Under the pieces are notes generated by a model, which worked only from the letters and a program-made list of their open reading frames with translations, did no database searches and had not been told where the DNA came from. From Plectosphaerella cucumerina (lineage: Eukaryota > Ascomycota > Sordariomycetes > Glomerellales > Plectosphaerellaceae): 64,000 bases of DNA. Positions 10,081 to 20,900 of this stretch are shown in pieces. Positions within the stretch are counted from its first letter, which is position 1. Every line of letters begins with the position of its first letter. Location of the stretch: contig JAGPXD010000005.1 of the NCBI GenBank assembly GCA_020746995.1, positions 2,666,001 through 2,730,000 on the forward strand, written 5' to 3'. Both the position numbers and the translations under genes were made by a program.

Positions 10081-13000
10081 GATACTCGGACGGCACTTTG
10101 CTCGTACATCGGGGCCTCGGAGGTGTGGGAAGTCGTCGTCGCTTCCCGGGCCGTTTAGCTGGGCTGGCCTGCCCTGCGTGCGCACTCCGCTGCAGGGGAC
10201 CAGTCACACACACTGCACACCACCACAGGCACAGGCACAGGCAGGGACCCGGCCGGCCCCCGACAGGACCGGCCCTCCGTCCTGTCCTATCCCATCTCAT
10301 CCCGGACGCATGCTTTGCTTTGACTTGCTGGATGGCACCGACGCGGCACGACACGATGCGATGCGATACCTGCATCGATCGGGGGATGGGTCTCAAAAGA
10401 CAGAGATAGTTGATGCCAGACATGTCGGGTCCCAGGTCCAGGTCCAGGGACGGCCCAGGTTCCACGAGTGGACTCGAGGGTATCGACATGGGCCGTCCGG
10501 CACGCCTTGTGTGACGGACGACCACGGAAACACGAGCGGTTCTGGCGTGTGTGGGACCGACCCGTCACCGCAGCTCACGTTCAAGCACTGGTTGCTCGTA
10601 CCTTTCGGTCAGAGGGCCGCGGGCGGCGGAGCAGTTTACAGAAACAAGGTACTTGGAGACAGGTAAGGACGGACGTGGCGGCAAGCCTGATACAGACGGT
10701 ACGCGCAGACAGGCACCGGCGCCGAGTCTAGGCCTCGTCCGGAGTCGAGTCGATTCAAGTTCGAGTCGGGTCAAGTCGATCAAGACTCAGCTGCACGCCC
10801 GAGTGTTTCCGTGGGACGGAAGCTCCGAATCACATGTGTCGGGCCGTTGTCCGTTGCTTGTGTCTTGCATTCAAGGTCGAGGTCAACATTGTCCTCGTCC
10901 TCGCAGATGACTCGCCTCTCTTCGTGTTCCGGAGGGAACCGGTTGAGTGAGGCCTCTTTTCTCCAGTCTGCAGACGTGGCCATCAACCGCCACAGCCCCA
11001 GTTCAGGGTCCATCTGGTGGCTGTGGCGGCGACGACGACGACGATGACAACGTCAACAGTCTCCAAGTGAGGGTCCCCCGGGCCCGACATTCCAGGTTCG
11101 ACTTTGCGGGGTTGTGCCCTTGACAACGGGAAGCCATTCCTGGCGGAGCCCGACTCGGAGGCGTCTTCACTGTGAGTTCGCCCTCAGCGCCTAGCGTACC
11201 TGCAGCGGGTGCTCAGGTACCCTGCTGACGGCGCCGAGCTCGCTGTGCACCTCTCAAGTCCTCAACGGTACCGGCCCCTGGCGCCCACGCAGTCCAGAAC
11301 CTCTGGTCCCACCTTGGGGGCCACCCTCCACTGGGATGCCAGGATGCCTGGGGGAGACTTGGACCACTGAACTGGACGAGCAACAAGGGCCCAGGCGGAC
11401 AAGGACAAGGCCGGCCCACGAGGAGGACTCCCAAAGGGGCAAAGCGCCACTGCTGTCCCACGTTGCCCACTTGAGCATCCTCCGTTCTCTCTTGCCTCTT
11501 TCAGGGTCCTTTCCTGATTGCCTTGCCCTGACCTGGGGCTTGGGGGCCGGCTGACTGCCATGGGTGCTTCTGAGGTGAGATGACGGGAGCTCCTTGGGAA
11601 AGTCCGGAGCAAGTCGACAGCTTCCTCCTTCTCGTCTGACCTGCTCGGGTGCCATGTGCTTGCCTGGCATCGACCTACCTGCCCACCTGCCGAGCACGGG
11701 GCACGTCACGCGTATGTCACGCGTGCAGGCAGAAAAGACAGCCTTCACCTGCACTCCGTGCCTGCAGCTTCGGTCCTTCCACGGTTGTTGAGGCAAGCTT
11801 TGTCGGCTTGTCACCGCCGCCCGGGTGCAGGTGGTACTCGAGGTGTCATTTCTTCTTCGTCTCATCGCAACGTCTTCCCTGCATCTCTCCTTTCTTCTTC
11901 CGACACGCGAGACACACAGATGGACAGCCCTGCCGATTCTGTCATCATTGAAAGTGTGGCAGATGACCTTGTTTCAACAGCAGCGGTCTTCCGGATACAA
12001 ACGACACAAAACAAATGACCTGGGCCAGATCATGTCGGTCACCATTGGGTGAGCCTGCCCAGGACCATCGATACTCGACAGCAGCGTCCCATCTTGACAG
12101 GCTGCCCACAGCGAGGGAACAAAAGAGAAAGGCGACCTGCAGCCATCATGGACTTCCAGGGCAGCGGTGCCAGAATGCGACGAGTCGGGCAGAACCACTT
12201 GGCCAAGCAAAAAGTATTCTCAGCAAACACCTTGACCAAAGGTTTCAACAGCAAGCACACTGTCTGGAGTGGCATGCTCAGATGACAGCAACCCCGGCGA
12301 TCGACCAGCATGATGACAACAACCCCTGCAAACATATGGGAAATCGACAAATGAAGGAGTCGGAAGGGGAGAGAAAAGAAAGAAATAACCTCGACATACC
12401 TCATCCTTCAGACCAACAACACCCTGCAGCCATCGACAACAGCAATCAGCAAAGCAATGTGACATGAGAAGTGACCGGCCGCCAGCCGTTGAGACCCGCT
12501 GCGGCCTCGTGCAGCAAGCACACGCCGGGCTGCGGTGTCGAAGCAAAAAGCCTCTCCCTTTCCATCTCCCTCGGCGGCGTCGATGGACTCGGGTCGAAGC
12601 CCGTCACTTGTCAATGTATGACAAAAGACTCGTCGGAAACTCTGGCTGCACCCCAGCCAAACGGCTCCGTCCCCTGGGGCTGGGCCTCCATCTTTCTCAT
12701 CTCACCGCCTAACCTCCGGCCCTCCTCGACACGCTGCAACGCTGCATCCGAGACCTGCAGCATGCACCTCGCTGCCACTTGACAAGTAGGTACGGCGCAT
12801 CAGCGTCGCCAGCCGGCTCCCCGGGGCAAAGCTGGGCGAGGGGGCGCCGAATGGAGGGGCCGTACTTTGGCTGTCTGGGCCGGTCGAGCTGCTGGTGAAG
12901 TCACCTCTGCTCCACTCCCACCACACCACCCACACCCTCACTCACACCCACACCGCATGCAAGCCAGCAGCTGAAGGGCGATGACGACCGGGTAAGCTGG

Positions 13001-16000
13001 TCTTTGGCTTTCGAGATGCGCCAGCGTCTGGAATGCGTGCTCGCCAGCCTACCGAAGCGAAGGCCAGGCATGCTGATAAGGCGAGCAGGGCCAGGGCAGT
13101 CCAGTGCCAACGCTGCCCCCCCCTCTTCTCCGGCGATGAGAGGTGAGAGCTTTGCCACGACCATGCCGGGGCTGTCTGGCTGTATCGTGTCAAGCGACAG
13201 TGCAGTTTGCGAGCCCCTCCCTCTTCCCCGGCAGACGTCTTCTCTGGAGAAATCATGTCGTGCGGCCTGCTGTGCAACCCTCCGGACTACCTCGTGGCCT
13301 CCTGGGCATGGGGCCACCTGGAGCGCCGTGGCGCCGAGGGCGCCAGCGGCAGATCTGGTGTGGGAGCGAGTGTGGGACACGGCCGAGTCTGGTCTGGTCT
13401 ACCGTCTACCCAGGCCAGGGTGGGAGATGGTGTGTGTGCCGTGTGCCAGGTGCTCAAAAAGTACGATGCAGCACTCGGGACGGGACTTGCTGGGCAGTCT
13501 CTGTGCCACCCTGGCTCGGGACAGAGGGCTGTTGGCAGGGGTCAGCGGAGGCCAAGACAAGCCTGGGGGCAGCGATACGTATGTTACGAGGATGACCACT
13601 TACTCGTACTGACAGAAAGACAGACAGACACCCACTCGCCGGGGACCGGGGCACCCCTCCTCCTGCGATCTCGAGGGCGAATCGGCGGCATGCAAAGAGG
13701 GCGATCCGATTGCCCCTCTTGTCTATTTGGGCCCTTGGGGGGGACCACGACACCACCACGCGGGTGACGGTCCCTTCTTCTGTCAGGTCGCAGGAGCTGA
13801 GTTGGGTTGGGGCGAGCCACCGAGTGGTGAGCAGATGATGCCCGTGGTCGGTCTCTGTTGGGAGCTGACGTTGTTCCTGGCGCTTATTTTGACCAAGAGG
13901 GAGGCTGTCCTTGTGTCGGCTTTCTGCTGAACCTGTTGGTTGCTCTTCTGTGGTTGCCATACCATGCCTGCCTGCCCGGAAAAATCTGCGACCTGTCTGT
14001 TCTACATTGGGTCAGCCAACACCACCAATACTGGCACCAATCACCGACTCACAGGCTTCCTGCAGGTGTATTGGCCTGCCGGTGGGCGTGACGTCGTCGG
14101 CCCGGCATTTCCAGAGTGCCTGTGGTCTGGCCCGTCAGCGAGCAAGTGCTCGGGCCGGCTTCTCGCCGTGGTGTGGTCGGGACGCAACGGAAGCAACAGG
14201 CAGGATGCAGCCCAGTCCGCCGAAGGACGTATTCAGCTCGGGTACCTGAAGGTTGCTGATGCGGTGCTGGGCATCGATGCAACTGTGTGGTGGCTGGGGC
14301 TGATGGACAAGCATGATGCCCATGACGAAGGGAGGTTGAAGTTGGGTCGAGGGGCTGATGATCTTGCAGCAGGGCTCGGCCCAAGGAAAATGGCCTGGAA
14401 GGCACTGGTGGAACTGGGCCACGATGGGGGCGACGACATAAGCGACCCCCGCCAGCAACGGGTACCTGACATTGCGCCGAGTGCGAGTGCAGATCGAGGT
14501 CACCGAGGCTCCGCCAACATCAGATGCACCTTCCTCGAGTCCTGGGCCAGGCCCCAGAGACGACATGCTCTGAGAGGGGTGCCAAAGCGGAGCAGCAGCC
14601 ACGGGAAGGAGCTTGAAGAAGACAGCCTCGAAAGACGCTCTAGAAGCCCACACAACCTCTTACTCTTCCTCGGCTAGCTGCTTGAGGACTGGGCCACGGC
14701 ACTCGTTCGACATGCCAAGAGCACGAAACACGCACACCTCCATGGACGCAGCCAGGAACATGTTCAGAAGCCTTCACGAGCCGATGAACCGGCGGTCAAG
14801 GGGATGCATGCATAATCCGCGCAGACCCAGACGGAGAACAGCGGACAAAGGCGGGAAACTACAGAGCAGTGCAGTGGCAGATGATAAGGAGACCTAAAGT
14901 GCTTCCTCCAGCTCGGCCAAGCAGCAAACACTCGGGTCACACAGTCACACGCATCGCGCTTGATGCCATGCAGAGGCTGTCTCAACGGGTCCCAAAATGG
15001 GTAAAACGGCCAAGCATTCCGATGCAAGTCTCGACTCATACTTCCTCCGGCTTCACTCATATATCCGCAGATATCAAGCAGTCCATCAACCCTATCCGAC
15101 CATCACGATCCGACCTGCCAAGTTGCCTGCCCAGTCAACCCCAAGCCACCCGGCTGCATGCCTGCCCGAAAACAAGCACCGCCATACCACCCCCTCGACC
15201 AGCCACCAGGTCCCCGGTGGCCGTATCACGTCCCTCCCCGTGGGCAGACACGGCCGACCATGACCGCAGCAACCCGGCGTCCGGCTCCCGGAAGCCTCCT
15301 TCCCCGCCGGCGCCGTCTACCTCCCTCGTCCGGGGTCCCACCCCCTCCATCACCCAAGGCTAGGTAGGTGGAGGCTATCCCCCTGGCCCCCGCCTGTCGG
15401 GAACGTCATCCCACCTCACGCGCATGCAAGCCTCCATGCACACTTGCCTTGATTTCCTTGTCTTGTCGGATGGGGACACACAGGCGAAGAAAGAAACACG
15501 CGCCGCGGGGAAAAGAAGCGGCGGTCTGGACGGGTCCTTTTTGCTGCACGAGCAGGGGTTCTTTCTCTAACTAGTAACCATCCCCCCCACAGGAAATGCA
15601 TCTCGAATCACGGGGGCAGGGATGGCAAGGCCACTTGCACTTGGTATTGCTTTTTTCTGGGTCCTGTTGTGATATTCGCCCCCTTCACCGCCGGCCGAAA
15701 AGCTGAGCCTCATATCTCCGACGTTCCATGAGACTTCGACACTACATCATTGCAACCCTTGGAAGATGGAAATGCCGGCCGGCAGAGGGGCATCGATCGA
15801 GACGAGAGGATGTGCGGTGTTTTCCGTCTTTTGCTGGTCATTGTTGTTATACCACCTTCTGGAACCACGGGAGGGTGTCTCCCGAGTCGCGACCGAGATC
15901 TATCACCCCGTGCCATCTCACTCGTGCGACGACATCCTGTACCTGTACGCTTCTTGTCCTCCCCCCTTCTCGAGGCCTGCCGCCGTCCGCGCTGCTGGGT

Positions 16001-18568
16001 CCCCATGGCACAGAAACATGGTTCTCGTTCCACAGGCCTTTTCCTCGCGAGAAACTTCCCCCATCCCCCCCCTTCCGCCCCGCATCTTCGTCCTCGGACT
16101 GTCGTGCTATGTTATCTCAACATCGTACCAGGGCCCTGGTGCGTCATCACGCGTCGCCGGGGTCGCCCTTCCAGAATGTGTCACGGCCGGGATCCGAGAC
16201 ACCGGGTCGGCCGGCTGTGGCGCGCCCGCGGGGAGGAGGAAAGGTAGTCCCCGGGCCGCGGCGGGCACGTATTCTAGGGAGGTGGCATCGCTCCGAATAA
16301 GCACACGGCAAGCGAAGGACCCGTCCCCCTCCCAATTAGAGCCTCCGGGATGAGTAAGGGATGGCTAAGTGCCGGCCTTCTAAGTTGCCAAAACGAAGCG
16401 CTAGAGGGAGCGGGAATAGAAGAAACGCCCCGGCCGCCCGGGTTGGTCGGGGAAGGGGGGCTTGTCAAAGTGACGTCGAGGAGAGAGCCTCTGCCGGCAT
16501 TGGCGAGTAGTGCGGCCAGCCGCCGAGCAAACATGACCACCTGATGCCCCCTTTCACCTTTCACCAAGACGCCAAAGCTGCATCCTCGAGCACGGGCCGG
16601 GGTACGTACGGATGTCCTCCCCGGGGGAGGAGGAAACATTCGGTCAATGACTCGTCATGGGCGTTGCTCTGCATTATCAGGGAGACCCATTGGAAGGTCA
16701 GTCACTGGAGATGAAGGGATATCTTTGCAGAAGCAAGGGTGGTCCGTCCGTCTCATGTCTCGGCAGGCCGCGGGGCAAAAGGCATGCGACAGTAGGCCCG
16801 GGCCGGGTAGTGGCCGCTCGCTACATGGCACATCGGACTCCCCTAAGCCATGTGCTGTGCCTTGTGCGACGACCATATCGGTTCCTCTCCCAACGTGTTC
16901 CCCAGCTGACTGACCTTGTACTTCTTCTACTTACCGCCAAGTTTCCGCCAGTCCGGCCGGCGCGGGGGTGCCCGGGCCTTCCTTGTGCGCCCCTCGACCG
17001 GCTGCTGGGGCCCTGCAACAGGGTCAAGCGAGCGAGATTTGCCAGGGGGGAAGGGCAAGGTGCACGCCCATACCGGTGTACAAGGGCGGCTGCAGGACAA
17101 ACAATGAGCAACGCTGCTTCTCCTCCACCCGGCAGATACCGGAGGGAAGAGGACTCGACAGTTTATCCGTGATTGGCATACATCTGTGCGCGATACTCGT
17201 ACGGGACCACGAGTCGAGCCGGTGTGTGGTGTGTGCGCCCCAGGAGCGAGAGGGAAGGGAAAGTGGTTGGTGATCCCTCCCTGGGGTGCGGTGCAGTGGG
17301 TGGCGGTGAGCGGTGAGCGAGGTGCAAGGAGCGTGCTTATCCGCCGACGTCGCCAGTGGGGGAGCAGGGGCTCGGCGTGGCAGCGGTCAACACACGGTCT
17401 GCTGTTGCTGTAAGTACCTACTTCCCTTTGCTTCCTATGCGCGTCTTGCGCAACCGACACCGGAGTTTGCTTCTCTCCCGATTGTGTCTCTCCTGACTCC
17501 GGCTTTCGCCATGGGCTGGCTGGCTGGCATCTCGGTTCGAAGATAACCCAGCCCAGGGGCTTGTCGCAGCTCTCGGCAAGGGATGGGATGGTCCCCCCTC
17601 CCCCGGGTCGTGTTCCGACCGAATAAGCTGTCAACACATGGAGATGACAACGAGGGTTGCCCGCCGGGGAATATAAGTGCCTTCCGTCGGGATCGTCGGA
17701 CGGGCGTATCGCGTCTTGCGACGTGGTTCCAACAAGCGAGCGAGCGGTGCGTGACCCTGCGATATCTCGGCTGTCCGCCGCTCACGGGTACGTCGTTCCC
17801 CATCTTCGCCTCTCCCTCTCGGCCAGAGACGTCCGAGGAGATGATCGCTGCGGTCGAGGAGGGGTCTTGGTCTGGCCACATCAGTTGTCATTCCTCCGTC
17901 TCATCTGCGGGAGCGCCCGTGGCCCGTGGCCCAGGGGGGCGAGAAGGGAGGCGCTTGCCAGGCACGGGCCGAGAAAGAGAAGCCGTGTGACAGGTGCCAT
18001 GCCACGGTGTGTGCCGAGCAGGGGGTGTCTGTCCCTTCTCTCTCAACCTCGATGGCGATCTTGGACTGAAGTGGGAGGGACAGAGGTTAAGGGTTGAGGT
18101 CGAGTCGAGGGAGGAAAGGTACTTGGGCGTCAGGTACCGCGCCGAGTCGCCCGGGGTCCCCCCTCGTCTGGTCTGTGCATGAGGGCCGGTGTGATGGATG
18201 GCCTGGGGTCGACGGGATGTTGCCCGGGGGCCGACTCGTGGGCCGACCTCTGGCCAGGAGCAGGGGCTGGGCTGGGGTTGATGAGCGGTTGAGCGGCGGG
18301 GGAGATATCGGCCCTGAGATTCCACGCGAGCCGGTGTGCGAAGGAGCAGACAGCCGGAGGAAGTCAGCTGGATCGTCATGTGACCGAGAGCCCTCTGGAG
18401 TGGGAGTTGCTACTCCGGGAGCATTGGCGGCAAGTCTCCCAACCACTGCCATCATGCAGTAGATCGTCTATTGCAATCGAATGCAAAAGCCGGCTGCAAG
18501 CAACAAGACGCAGAAGACCAAAAAGACCCCCTCCGGGCATCCTGCTATGCAGAAATCCGAAGAGGTAG

Positions 18569-18601
18569 AAAACCGTCCCCCTAATTTCGGAGGGCGGTTT
18601 T
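18569..18601. repeat. Stem-loop (10-bp inverted repeat)
   Basis: AAAACCGTCC at the left arm pairs with GGGCGGTTTT at the right arm (one T-G wobble); the stem may continue past one mismatch by two pairs. The loop contains TAATTT. It lies in a stretch without genes. Confidence 0.7.
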
Positions 18602-18641
18602 GCTTACAGCGGGAATCACCCGCGCCGTGGCCTCTGCGCCA

Positions 18642-18703
18642 GTGGCCTAGATGCGATTTGTGTTTGTAGCCTAAGCGTTAATCAAAGTAACCGACTAGGC
18701 CAC
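18642..18703. repeat. Perfect 9-bp inverted repeat
   Basis: GTGGCCTAG at 18642-18650 is matched by its reverse complement CTAGGCCAC at 18695-18703, with a 44-base interior. It lies 40 bases from the stem-loop at 18569-18601, so the two together could form one folded transcript or the ends of a small element. Confidence 0.65.
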
Positions 18704-19557
18704 CGGCGACTTCCGATGGGATGGACTGGATATCAGGTGGTTATATAGGCTGGTGGTGGTTGACGAGAGATGGCAGGTGCGGAAATTTTGGTGGAAGGTG
18801 TGAAAAGCCCGGGGCGGGCTACGACATGTCATCTGCTAAGCCAGTCAGACTTGGGATGAATCGAGGACAGAGACGGACAGGAATGAGCTCCTTGACAAAC
18901 GTGTCTGAATTGAAATGAAAATTTGTTCACACAATTGTATTCAGTTGCATTGTAGTCGCTGTCAGTAAGGAAAGGAAACCCCACGTGCCTTGCCGCTTTC
19001 CCTTTCGGGACGCCGTCCGACTCGAGGCCAAAGCCGACGGGCCAGCCAGCGAATCGCCATTGTCGTCCGCCTCTCAGCCTCGCGCTTCAGCTCGCCGGCT
19101 AAAAAAACAGGGGCCCAGCTTTCCCCATCTTTTCCGAAGGCCCGTCAGCCTCGCCACTTCGACCCGACCGTGAAATTGATCCCGACTCGACCCTCGCAAG
19201 CTGAGCTGCCTTGTCTACATCGACAGACCTTCGCATTCGAGAGACGAGTTTTGTACCCGTATTCAGTATCGCAATAGAGGTCTGCTGCTTCTCTCTGTTT
19301 CTTCTGCATGCCTTGTTGCTGACCAAATCCAGACAGGGAAACCTTGCCCGAGCTCACGAGACCCCCCTCCCCAGCCTCATCCGCCCGCCCCTCGACCCCG
19401 GATATTTCCAACGAGATCGAGTACCTCCCGGACCGCCAAACCTCCTCAATGGTGTCTCTGCACACACCTGCAACCTATCTTTGAGCTAAGCTACGACCAA
19501 GCTCAACAACCACCACCAACCACCCCTCCTCCCTTCTTCCTCCCACACACACCGACC

Positions 19558-20090
19558 ATGTCGTCAACACCAGTCAAGGTCCCGCCATCCGCGGCAAACC
19601 ACTCCGCCGCAACCCTCGACCCCGACCTACGATCCCAGATCAACGCCCACCTCCTCAAAGACGGCCACGTCCAAAAGTGAGCCCTCCCTCCCCTCCCATC
19701 CCCTCCTCCCCTCTCCCCAAGCTAACTCTCTCCCCCTCCCCCAGAATCCAAGAAGTCCTCCTCCACTCCCTCCACTCCAACAAGGGCGACTGGCCCACCC
19801 TCGTCCAAGCCCACGCCCTCAGCCTCCTCCGCTCCGGCGAGGTCACAACCTTCTCCGCCCTCCTCGCCCGCGTCCTCGAAGACGTCCGGAACGACACCCA
19901 AGCCCGCGCCGCCGCCGTCGCCTCCGGCACCGCCCATGTAAAAACAAACGGCGCAAAGCCCACAAACGGCGCCTCCTCCGACCCGAAACCTCCTCTGGCA
20001 ATGCCGTCTGGCGTCGTGGACGACATGCTCAAAGTCGTCCGCGAGAGCCTCGACTCGGTCTGCGAGATTGAAGACGCGGGTCCTAGCTGA
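19558..20090 (+). CDS. Small conserved-looking protein of unknown function
   Basis: Two exons, 19558-19676 and 19745-20090, joined across a 68-nt intron (GTGAGC donor, GCTAACT branch, pyrimidine tract, CAG acceptor) give 154 aa. The first two thirds look helical (DPDLRSQINAHLLKDGHV, then LLHSLHS, ALSLLRSGEVTTF, LLARVLEDVR), followed by an Ala/Thr/Asn/Lys-rich linker and a final helix VVDDMLKVVRESLDSVCEIED. There is no signal peptide or membrane segment. The helical pattern faintly recalls small chromatin-complex subunits of the Sus1/ENY2 type, but identity is too weak to name it. The start context (CACCGACC before ATG) and the clean frame across the intron support a real gene. It is convergent with CDC48. 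Confidence 0.75.
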
Positions 20091-20900
20091 GCCCGCCTCC
20101 TTCCCGATACCATCATGTCGACAACACATCAAGACACGAGCCAAATACATCATCAAACTCCCACATCCGACTCTGTACCTCCATCTAAACACCTCACCTC
20201 CGGATCATCATACCCATCCACCCAGACAAACGGTGCCTCTGCCAAGACACGGCCCACCATTTTCCTCACCCACCTCAACCGAATACCCTCAATAAATCAC
20301 CTCCACCACCGGCCGCCGTGCCATGCAATCAAATCACTACCCGAACCATCAATACCTCTCTGGCTCCTGGCGCTTCGATCCGACGGCTTCCACTCCGACT
20401 CCGCCTCCGCCCCCGCCTCCGGGCACACCCCTCCGCACTATTCTCGGCGATGGTGCCTCCGGCCTCATCAGCCGACGGAACCAGAGGCCACGACACAGAC
20501 ACACCGCCACGCGACGTGTCCCCTCTTTTGCTTTCACTGCTGCCTTTTTCAGGATGGACCAGGTCTGGCTTCATGCCCAATTTATCAGATAGCCCCATCC
20601 GTAGAGGGTCTATCCAGGGGTGTTTTGGCGTCAATACGATACTTGCACTACAGCAAAACCCCACAGGGTTGCTTAAATCACATCATCACTCGGACCACTC
20701 GCAACGTGCATCTGTAAACGTAATCGACTGACTACCTGTCTATCAGTCTATCAACTCCCTGTTTCCCTCCCGGGCCCCGGTCGGAGGTGCAAGCTCGACC
20801 CCAAAAACCTGCCCAGGTCTCTGTTGCGTGATGCTGCCGTGAAGTAGACTCTGGAAGGAAATACTAGAATACACCGAAGATCGATCCCACCTCTCCGCGC
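20091..20900. other. Intergenic region between two convergent genes
   Basis: About 0.8 kb holding the 3' ends of the small gene and of CDC48. Several overlapping frames on the plus strand are low-complexity (His/Pro/Thr/Arg) and are not supported. Nothing else is recognised. Confidence 0.6.

Larger units (their letters stand above)
8301..19557. other. 11-kb gene-poor stretch
   Basis: No open frame here shows a recognisable domain, spliced extension or convincing codon pattern; most have overlapping rivals on the other strand. GC content stays high, so this is not AT-rich RIP-degraded transposon DNA. It holds simple repeats (9826-9862, 9990-10080, about 10736-10790), G-rich tracts (about 8500-8520), and a cluster of inverted repeats near 18569-18703. 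It may contain long untranslated leaders, noncoding transcripts or species-specific genes that cannot be recognised by eye. Confidence 0.55.

Noticed and set aside
10730..10790. GTTCGAGTC words resembling a tRNA T-arm
   Set aside because: Repeats of GTCGAGTC/GTCAAGTC without acceptor or anticodon stems.
11254..11865. 203-codon minus-strand frame
   Set aside because: Arg/Ser/Gly-rich with no conserved pattern; likely chance in GC-rich DNA.
13940..14677. 245-codon frame with an opposing 172-codon frame in the gene-poor stretch
   Set aside because: Open on both strands, no domain, signal peptide or plausible splice sites; kept only as part of the gene-poor region.
20115..20717. 200-codon plus-strand frame downstream of the small unknown gene
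   Set aside because: Starts in the 3' flank, His/Pro/Thr/Arg low complexity, three overlapping rival frames.
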